Shown: positions 7,726 through 12,286 of the stretch, piece by piece
Numbering within the stretch: the first letter of the stretch is position 1
Layout: each line of letters starts with the position of its first letter
Source of the DNA: Oligosphaeraceae bacterium
GTDB lineage: Bacteria > Verrucomicrobiota > Lentisphaeria > Oligosphaerales > Oligosphaeraceae
DNA: 12,286 nucleotides
Assembly: GCA_012515455.1 (NCBI GenBank)
Contig: JAAYYJ010000375.1
Span: forward strand, 1 to 12,286
Direction of reading: 5' to 3'
Made by a program: the position numbers and the translations under genes
The notes under the pieces: model-generated
The model's input: only the letters and a program-made list of their open reading frames with translations
What the model was told of the DNA's origin: nothing
Databases searched by the model: none

Positions 7726-7914
7726 GGCATATTGCTCTGGGGAGGCATAAGACCGGCGGCCGCATAGAACTGGCCGCACCGCCCGCGACAGGCATATTGC
7801 TCTGTAGGGCATAAGAACGGCGGCCGCATAGAACTGCCCGCGCCGCCCGCGACAGGCATATTGCTCTGTAGGGCATAAGACCCGCGGCTGCATAGAACTG
7901 GCCGCACCGCCCGA
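7726..7914. repeat. Three imperfect 60-65-bp direct repeats with an internal dyad
   Basis: Three head-to-tail copies start with GGCATATTGCTCTG at 7726, 7791 and 7855. Copies are 65, 64 and about 60 bases long; copies 2 and 3 differ at about six of 60 positions. Each carries a 6-bp dyad around the loop GCATAGAACT; in copy 1 the arms are GCGGCC (7756-7761) and GGCCGC (7772-7777). Copy 2 has one mismatch, and copy 3 has a G-T wobble in the stem. There are no unique spacers, so this is not a CRISPR array. Lengths of 64 and 65 shift the frame, so it is unlikely to be coding. It may be a REP/BIME-like or minisatellite element. Confidence 0.85.
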
Positions 7915-8073
7915 GTGGAGATATCACAATTCGTTAATGTGCGAAATCTGGTGCTGAGCACTTTCTGGCTACCATATGTAGTCCAGGCTTGAAATGGACA
8001 CTTGACCGCTCTGGCGCTGGCCATGCCGCATCCTGCAGGTAGCACTAGGGAGTGCTTGACCAACCCAACCACT

Positions 8074-8145
8074 ATGGCAAAGCTCATTTTCCAGTACCAA
8101 CCTTCGCACCTTAACCTATTTGAGTCAGTACTGGCACTGCTGCCA
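8074..8145 (+). pseudogene. Possible fragment of a transposase N-terminus
   Basis: The 24 codons begin MAKLIFQYQPSHLNLF and end in LALLP. The pattern of F, then L-L-F, then spaced leucines ending in LP resembles the first residues of IS1182/IS4-type DDE transposases. There is no ribosome site, and the frame then runs into Arg/Gly/Pro-rich sequence and stops at 8230-8232. No DDE domain follows in any frame that I can see. The similarity is from memory and short, so chance is quite possible. Confidence 0.2.
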
Positions 8146-8191
8146 TGGTCCTCCCTCCGGCGGCCTTCTCACGCGCGCGTCCTAATTAGGG

Positions 8192-8228
8192 TTGGGGGTC
8201 CCCCCAATCGGTGGGGTGGGCCCCACCG
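8192..8228. repeat. Two adjacent GC-rich hairpins
   Basis: TTGGGGG/CCCCCAA pairs around a 2-base centre (8192-8207). One base later CGGTGGGG/CCCCACCG pairs around the loop TGGG (8209-8228). No T-tract follows on either side. No gene ends nearby, so a terminator is not obvious. They could mark the edge of a mobile element or a structured non-coding RNA. Confidence 0.6.
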
Positions 8229-8583
8229 CTAGAATCAAGGGCACGGGGCAAAAATTAGTGCTTTGCTCAATATTGTCAAGGCCCAAATCAGCAATTGCAT
8301 ACAAATACCTTGTCCCTGGACAGCCGCCTCCCAGAAAAGGACCAAGAATCCCAGGCACGGGAGCTGCTGAGATCGGGTCAGAACCCGGATTTCAGCTGGG
8401 TATCCTAGACCGCCTGCAGGAGCAGCTACTATCGCCTATGCCGGGGCAAAACACGTCATTCCGAGGCCAACAGTAAACGGCGCCTCTTCGGCAACAAGCA
8501 AGCACAGATATTCGCACATTGACCACCATCCTAGATAAATCCCGAGTAAAAGATATTTTTTTATCTTTATTTAAGAATTCGGC

Positions 8584-8611
8584 TTGCAAGGTTAAGGTAT
8601 GGATTTATATT
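8584..8611 (+). promoter_or_regulatory. Probable promoter of the hydS operon
   Basis: TTGCAA (8584-8589, four of six to TTGACA) and TATATT (8606-8611, five of six to TATAAT) are separated by 16 bases inside the AT-rich zone just before the operon. Transcription would start near 8618, giving a leader of about 95 bases that contains the alternative hairpins at 8633-8676. Confidence 0.5.
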
Positions 8612-8632
8612 AATAGCGGTTTAGATAGAAAA

Positions 8633-8676
8633 ATAACAATATAAAAATACTGTTATATTGCTATAACGGTATTTTT
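8633..8676 (+). promoter_or_regulatory. Overlapping alternative hairpins in the hydS leader (attenuator or operator)
   Basis: Two structures share bases. Hairpin A pairs ATAACAATATAA (8633-8644) with TTATATTGCTAT (8653-8664): 12 positions, one A-C mismatch. Hairpin B pairs 8643-8657 with 8662-8676: 15 positions, one U-G wobble, loop TTGC, 3' arm ending in T5. They cannot form together, which is the layout of an antiterminator and terminator pair. Stem B has only two G-C pairs, so it would be a weak terminator. The same dyad, TGTTATA-TTGC-TATAACG at its core, could instead be a DNA operator for a dimeric regulator. Confidence 0.5.
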
Positions 8677-8712
8677 CCGGTCAGGATTTTTTCATATCTT
8701 GGGTAATAGCGG

Positions 8713-8985
8713 ATGAACAAGATTTCGGTGATAATATGTGTAGGCAGTTCATGTTTTGCGCGTGGCAATGCGCGAAACATTGAGGCTGTGGAGAAGTTTT
8801 TTCGTGAGCATCAGATAGGTGACAAGATTGAGTTGGAGATGAGCGGCAAGCTGTGTGCGGGTTGTTGTGGTCTGGGTCCGAATGTGATCATCAATGGTGA
8901 ATTGCATTCGCAGATGACTCCGGGTCGTTTAGTTGAGTTGCTGCAGGGGTTGTTGGCGGGGTTACCGGCTGGGGGTACGCAATGA
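8713..8985 (+). CDS. Thioredoxin-like [2Fe-2S] ferredoxin, first copy
   Basis: A 90-residue cytoplasmic protein of the NuoE-type thioredoxin-fold [2Fe-2S] ferredoxin family. The cluster ligands are Cys9-x4-Cys14 ('CVGSSC') and Cys48-x3-Cys52 ('CAGCC'), followed by 'GLGPNVIING', the usual strand after the second pair. An extra Cys51 sits next to the ligand. Such minimal proteins lack the helical N-terminal domain of full NuoE. The ATG at 8713 has only a poor ribosome site. Its end overlaps the next gene by ATGA, indicating translational coupling. As first gene of the operon it probably exchanges electrons with the downstream HydS protein. It is clearly paralogous to the next gene: both share GSSCFARGN. 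Confidence 0.88.
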   Translation: MNKISVIICVGSSCFARGNARNIEAVEKFFREHQIGDKIELEMSGKLCAGCCGLGPNVIINGELHSQMTPGRLVELLQGLLAGLPAGGTQ

Positions 8986-9224
8986 GGCACAAGATCACGG
9001 TCTGCATGGGCAGTTCCTGTTTTGCCCGGGGCAATGAGAAGAACATCCGGTTGATCCAGGATTTTTTGCGGGATCACGATTTATGTTCGGTTGTGGATTT
9101 GGTCGGGGCACGTTGTTCGGGCGAGTGCGGGGGCGGTCCGAACATCAGCATTGACGATGTTCGTTATGAGCATTTGGACAGAGATCGTCTGTTGAGCCTG
9201 TTGCGGTCGAAACTGCTGGATTGA
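8982..9224 (+). CDS. Thioredoxin-like [2Fe-2S] ferredoxin, second copy
   Basis: An 80-residue paralogue of the preceding gene. The [2Fe-2S] ligands are Cys8-x4-Cys13 ('CMGSSC') and Cys45-x3-Cys49 ('CSGEC'), followed by 'GGGPNISID'. Cys35 is an additional non-conserved cysteine. The DNA around the first cysteine pair is almost the same in both copies, so a tandem duplication is likely, but the C-terminal halves have diverged, which argues for separate roles. Start and preceding stop overlap as ATGA. The HydS gene begins 12 bases after its stop codon. The likely role is electron transfer in or out of the sensory hydrogenase; no partner is shown directly by the sequence. Confidence 0.88.
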   Translation: MRHKITVCMGSSCFARGNEKNIRLIQDFLRDHDLCSVVDLVGARCSGECGGGPNISIDDVRYEHLDRDRLLSLLRSKLLD

Positions 9225-9236
9225 ATAGCGGGGTGC

Positions 9237-10970
9237 ATGAAACAGAACTATCCCATTTACACGGTTGAAGCCGAGTGCCAGGATTGCTTCAAGTGCGTGC
9301 GCCAGTGTCCGGTGAAGGCGATTCGGGTGCAGGGTGCGCACGCGTCAGTGATTCCGGAGCTGTGCATAGCCTGCGGCAACTGCGTGCAGGTCTGTCCGGT
9401 GCAGGCCAAGAAGGTGCGTAATGACTGGGAGGGTGCCAAGCGTCTGCTGAAGGATTCTGCCCAGCAGGTCTATGTATCTCTGGCTCCGTCCTGGGTCAAT
9501 GAATTCAAGGGCCTGTCGAGCGGCAGGATGATAGCGGCCTTGCTGCGGCTGGGTTTTGCCGGGGTCAGTGAGACGGCCCTCGGGGCGCAGATTGTCAGCG
9601 GGCGCACGGCGGAGCTGCTCTGTGGCGCGCAGGCGCAACTGATGATTTCGTCTGCCTGTCCGGTGGTGGTTGATTTCATCCGCAAGTACTACCCCGGGCT
9701 CGCGGGGCTGATCTCGCCGGTGCTCTCGCCGGCGCTGAGCCATGCGAAGTTTCTGCAGGAGCAGTACGGGGCTGATTGCAAGGTGGTATTCATCGGCCCC
9801 TGCATTGGCAAGAAAAATGAGTCCGACCGTCACCCCGACCGGATTGCGGTGGCGCTGTTGTTCAGCCGTCTGCGGCAATGGTTCCGGGATGAGGGCATCA
9901 ACCCGTATGCCTTGACCCCCGGTCCCGAGGCGGTCTTTGTGCCGTTTCCAGCCCGCGAGGGCGCGTTGTATCCCATTGAAGGGGGGATGAATGCCACCAT
10001 CAGCCGCTACGCTGCCTGCAAGGACATCAATTTTGTGTCCATTGCCGGCCTGGACGCCCTGCGCCAGACCTTGGACGGTCTGCAGCCGGGCGAGGTCCGG
10101 GAGCCGGTCTTTCTGGAGGCTCTGGCCTGTACCGGCGGCTGTGTGCACGGTCCCGGCACCGAGCACAATTCCCCGGGGCTGCTGGAACGTCTGCGGGTAC
10201 TGCGCCAGGCTGAGATCAGCGCGGACCCGACCCTGATGGCGGCTCCGGACATCAGCGAGCAGTACCAGGTGGCGCCGGTCCTGCGGCGCGAGATTTCGTT
10301 GCGGGAGATACAGGATGCGCTCTCCTCAATTGGCAAGACCTCGAGTGAGCAGGAGATCAACTGCGGCGGCTGCGGTTATTTTACCTGCCACAACTTCGCC
10401 CAGGCGCTGATCGAAGGCAAAGCGGAGCCGAACATGTGCGTGTCGTATCTGCGCAAGCTGGCGCAGAAGAAGTCCAATGCCATGCTGCGCTGCATCCCGG
10501 CGGCGGTGGTGATTGTGGACCGCAATCTGACCGTCCTGGAGAGCAACAAGCGCTTTGCCGATCTGGCTGGCGGCGAGACTGTGGAGCTCTGGGCGGTGCT
10601 GCCGGGACTGGCCGGGCTGGATTTGCGCCGCAGCATTAGTTTTGCCGCGTTGTTTGAGCAGGTGCTGGTCAGCGGTGAGGAATATCACTGCGATACCTTC
10701 AAGTTGGGTGAGCGTCTGCTGTCCATTACCATTTTCAATATCGATCCCGGGCAGGTGGCCGGGGCGATAATTTTTGATGTCACCACGGCAGAGCTGCGGC
10801 GAGAGGAGATTGCCGAGCGGGCTCAGGAAGTGATCCAGAAGAATCTCAGTACGGTCCAGGAGATCGCCTGCAGACTGGGCGAGCACATGGCTGAGACCGA
10901 ACTCCTGTTGCGTTCCATTGCCGAGAAATACAGCGACCACCAGATAGGCGCCGGCGGCGGCGCGGAGTGA
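9237..10970 (+). CDS. hydS: Sensory [FeFe]-hydrogenase HydS with PAS domain
   Basis: A 577-residue protein with the domain order of group C (sensory) [FeFe]-hydrogenases. Two [4Fe-4S] clusters are at Cys14/17/20/24 and Cys43/46/49/53. The H-cluster domain follows: motif L1 SSACP (138-142), L2 GPCIGKKNE (187-195) and L3 EALACTGGCVHGPG (294-307), with ligands Cys141, Cys189, Cys298 and Cys302. The proton-relay Cys of catalytic enzymes (TSCCP) is Ala140, and the Met residues that precede the L2 and L3 cysteines in catalytic enzymes are Gly187 and Leu296. A further [4Fe-4S] motif lies at Cys376/379/384/401 (Cx2Cx4Cx16C). A PAS-like domain spans about 415-520, then a helix to the end. No kinase or other output domain is attached, so output must pass to a partner, most likely the phosphatase encoded one base downstream of it. 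It binds H2 or senses redox state rather than producing H2 at high rate; that follows from the family. Confidence 0.93.
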   Translation: MKQNYPIYTVEAECQDCFKCVRQCPVKAIRVQGAHASVIPELCIACGNCVQVCPVQAKKVRNDWEGAKRLLKDSAQQVYVSLAPSWVNEFKGLSSGRMIAALLRLGFAGVSETALGAQIVSGRTAELLCGAQAQLMISSACPVVVDFIRKYYPGLAGLISPVLSPALSHAKFLQEQYGADCKVVFIGPCIGKKNESDRHPDRIAVALLFSRLRQWFRDEGINPYALTPGPEAVFVPFPAREGALYPIEGGMNATISRYAACKDINFVSIAGLDALRQTLDGLQPGEVREPVFLEALACTGGCVHGPGTEHNSPGLLERLRVLRQAEISADPTLMAAPDISEQYQVAPVLRREISLREIQDALSSIGKTSSEQEINCGGCGYFTCHNFAQALIEGKAEPNMCVSYLRKLAQKKSNAMLRCIPAAVVIVDRNLTVLESNKRFADLAGGETVELWAVLPGLAGLDLRRSISFAALFEQVLVSGEEYHCDTFKLGERLLSITIFNIDPGQVAGAIIFDVTTAELRREEIAERAQEVIQKNLSTVQEIACRLGEHMAETELLLRSIAEKYSDHQIGAGGGAE

Positions 10971-10972
10971 GG
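10969..10972 (+). promoter_or_regulatory. Shine-Dalgarno site deciding the phosphatase start
   Basis: GAGG overlaps the hydS stop codon and lies eight bases before the ATG at 10981, a normal spacing. A GTG at 10972 is also in frame, but its nearest GGAG (10964-10967) is only four bases away, so the ATG is preferred. Confidence 0.55.
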
Positions 10973-10980
10973 TGTTCAGC

Positions 10981-12174
10981 ATGCAGCATCAGCCACAACC
11001 AGCGAAGATGTTCATTGATCTGGGCTTTGCCCAGCGCTGCAAGCACGGCGAGAATATCTGCGGTGACGCCTTCAAGTTTGTGAAGACCGGCGAGGGCAGC
11101 TGCCTGGTGGCGGTGTTGTCGGATGGCCTGGGCAGCGGCGTGAAGGCAAACATCCTTTCGTCTATGACCAGTGTGATGGCCATGAAGTTCGCCTGCCAGA
11201 AGCCCTTCAGCGTCCTGCGGGCAGCCGAGACCATGATGAGCGCACTGCCGATTTGCTCCGTGCGCAAGATCAGCTATGCGACTTTCACCATCCTCAATGC
11301 GTCCGTCAGCGGTGAAATCCGGGTCATCGAAATGGGCAATCCGCCTTTCCTGTACTTCCAAGGTTTGGCGCATCAAGTCCTGGCGGGTGAAGAGCTCACC
11401 TCCCCGCGCTGGCAGGACCGCACCATGAAGCAGTACACCTTCCAGGCGGAAGAGGGCGACCGCATCCTGTTCTTCTCCGACGGCATCAGCCAGGCCGGTC
11501 TGGGCACTGTGGCCTACCCCCTGGGCTGGACGGAACCGGACTACTGCCGTTATCTCAGTGAGGTCCTGGAACAGCAGCCGGACATTTCCTCGCAACAGCT
11601 CTGCCAGCTGCTGACCCGCCAGGCCCTGAGCAAGGAATCAGGGGGCATCAACCTCGATGATATGACCTGCGCCTGCGTGTATTTCCGGCAGCGCCGGGAG
11701 ATGCTGCTGTTCACCGGGCCGCCTTACGATGCGCGGCGCGACGGCGAGTGCGCGGCCTACCTGGCCGCGTTTCCGGGTGACAAGGTCATCAGCGGCGGCA
11801 CCAGCGCGGACATCGTCGCCCGGGAGCTGGGGCGGGAGGTCAACACCGACCTGCAGGACATCAACGGGGTGGTGCCCCCGCAGGCGAACATGGCCGGCAT
11901 CGACCTGGTCACCGAAGGGGTGTTTACCTTGACCCGGGCAATTGCCTACCTGGAGAATTTCGCCGGTGCACCTGCAGACAATGCGGCCGGTCGCCTGGTG
12001 GAGATACTGCTGCGCAACGACGCGATTCATTTTCTGGTGGGCACGCGAGTCAATGAGGCGCATCAGGATCCGAATCTGCCGCAGGAGCTGGACATCCGCC
12101 GGAATATCGTGGGTAAACTCGCCGAGGTTCTCCGGAACAAATATTATAAAGAAGTCGACATCAAGTACATTTGA
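10981..12174 (+). CDS. SpoIIE/PP2C-type Ser/Thr phosphatase linked to HydS
   Basis: A 397-residue cytoplasmic protein. Residues 1-236 form a PP2C/SpoIIE fold with the metal-binding Asp motifs in order: 'CGDAF' (Asp29), 'LSDGLGSG' (Asp48), 'FFSDGIS' (Asp167) and 'NLDDMT' (Asp226, Asp227). It should dephosphorylate a Ser/Thr-phosphorylated partner, in other systems an anti-anti-sigma factor. Residues of about 240-397 are an extra domain starting 'MLLFTGPPYDARRDGECAAY'. It has a 'VISGGTSADIVARELG' segment and looks alpha/beta, and I cannot assign it. No PAS or GAF sensor is attached, so HydS immediately upstream is the likely input. Kinase and anti-sigma partners are not in the window. The NuoE-like gene starts 11 bases downstream. 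It is placed between sensor and bifurcating hydrogenase, so its target may control hydrogenase expression. Confidence 0.88.
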   Translation: MQHQPQPAKMFIDLGFAQRCKHGENICGDAFKFVKTGEGSCLVAVLSDGLGSGVKANILSSMTSVMAMKFACQKPFSVLRAAETMMSALPICSVRKISYATFTILNASVSGEIRVIEMGNPPFLYFQGLAHQVLAGEELTSPRWQDRTMKQYTFQAEEGDRILFFSDGISQAGLGTVAYPLGWTEPDYCRYLSEVLEQQPDISSQQLCQLLTRQALSKESGGINLDDMTCACVYFRQRREMLLFTGPPYDARRDGECAAYLAAFPGDKVISGGTSADIVARELGREVNTDLQDINGVVPPQANMAGIDLVTEGVFTLTRAIAYLENFAGAPADNAAGRLVEILLRNDAIHFLVGTRVNEAHQDPNLPQELDIRRNIVGKLAEVLRNKYYKEVDIKYI

Positions 12175-12185
12175 AAGGAGTCAGC

Positions 12186-12286
12186 ATGCAGGAGACATTG
12201 GAAGCCAGCAAAGCGATGGTCCAGCACCTGAGCGCAGTAAACGAAATTCTGAAGAAGAATCACCATGATCCCTCGCGGCTCATTCC
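12186..12286 (+). CDS. NuoE/HydC-like subunit, start of gene, cut by window edge
   Basis: Thirty-three codons are visible. They start at an ATG with AAAGGAG five bases upstream, the best ribosome site in the operon. The residues include 'NEILKKNHHDPSRLIP', matching the first helix of NuoE/HydC-type 24-kDa subunits, where a helix ends in D-x-S-x-LI before the 'LQ.VQ' segment that should follow. In electron-bifurcating [FeFe]-hydrogenases this thioredoxin-fold [2Fe-2S] subunit is encoded before the NuoF-like HydB and the catalytic HydA. The call rests on 33 residues, and the cluster-binding cysteines lie beyond the window. The gene context strongly favours it. Confidence 0.78.
   Translation, partial: MQETLEASKAMVQHLSAVNEILKKNHHDPSRLI

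Larger units (their letters stand above)
7915..8580. other. Gene-poor stretch between the repeats and the hydrogenase promoter
   Basis: No intact gene is supported. It contains a short plus-strand frame resembling a transposase N-terminus (8074-8145), two adjacent GC-rich hairpins (8192-8228), a sigma-54-like sequence at 8353-8368, and an AT-rich 7-bp hairpin with a T6 loop (AAAGATA/TATCTTT, 8549-8568). Composition is uneven: GC-rich at 8150-8230 and AT-rich after 8540. This mosaic suggests decayed or inserted DNA. Confidence 0.5.

Noticed and set aside
7726..7914. CRISPR array
   Set aside because: The units are contiguous 60-65-bp copies with internal divergence and no unique spacers, and no cas gene is present.
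7398..8087. Minus-strand frame of 229 codons across the triplicated repeat
   Set aside because: The repeat units of 64 and 65 bases shift frame between copies, so the repeated peptide would not be preserved by selection. There is no ribosome site, and the composition is Arg/Cys/Ser-rich.
8192..8476. Plus-strand frame of 94 codons in the intergenic region
   Set aside because: It starts inside the GC-rich hairpins, lacks a ribosome site, and is Pro/Gly-rich with no motif.
7268..8712. tRNA or other standard RNA gene in the large intergenic region
   Set aside because: I saw no cloverleaf with a T-loop and acceptor match on either strand by eye; a tRNAscan-SE or Rfam search would be decisive.
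9345..11595. Three long minus-strand frames (9345-10166, 10326-10982, 10846-11595)
   Set aside because: They are antisense to hydS and the phosphatase gene, whose cysteine and aspartate motifs are unambiguous. Their products are His/Gln/Arg-rich and low in order.

Overview
The window looks like chromosomal DNA from a strictly anaerobic, fermentative, polysaccharide-degrading bacterium. The mix of secreted DUF4091 and sialate-O-acetylesterase-type proteins, a Gfo/Idh/MocA oxidoreductase and a sensory [FeFe]-hydrogenase operon, in moderately GC-rich DNA, is what I would expect from the Lentisphaerota/PVC group. This taxonomic call is an inference from gene content; no rRNA or other phylogenetic marker is present.

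Left half (1-7267, all on the minus strand): four genes form a glycan-utilisation block, read right to left. They are a secreted DUF4091 glycoside-hydrolase-like protein (5096-7267), a Gfo/Idh/MocA oxidoreductase whose usual Glu-Lys-Pro motif is replaced (3548-4756), a secreted SGNH sialate O-acetylesterase-like enzyme (1507-3489) and a secreted discoidin-like beta-sandwich protein (36-1232). The last one meets a stop codon, after which the frame still reads as plausible protein, so it may be truncated. The 339-bp gap between the first two genes holds a hairpin just past the DUF4091 stop codon and a promoter-like element for the oxidoreductase. A 30-bp hairpin lies between the esterase and the last gene.

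Middle (7268-8712): a 1.4-kb gap between the two divergent gene blocks, with no convincing gene. It holds a minus-strand promoter candidate, a long inverted repeat, three imperfect 60-65-bp direct repeats with an internal dyad, a possible fragment of a transposase N-terminus, a pair of GC-rich hairpins, and an AT-rich leader in front of the hydrogenase operon. That leader can fold into two mutually exclusive hairpins.

Right half (8713-12286, plus strand): a tight operon encodes two small thioredoxin-fold [2Fe-2S] ferredoxin-like proteins (overlapping by ATGA), a HydS-type (group C, sensory) [FeFe]-hydrogenase with a PAS domain, a SpoIIE/PP2C-type phosphatase with an uncharacterised C-terminal extension, and the start of a NuoE/HydC-like subunit cut by the window edge. 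The likely logic is that HydS senses H2 or redox state, the phosphatase carries the signal on, and the genes beginning with the NuoE-like one encode an electron-bifurcating hydrogenase that is the regulated output. The attenuator-like leader would be a second control point. The signalling chain is inferred from domain content and order, not shown by the sequence.
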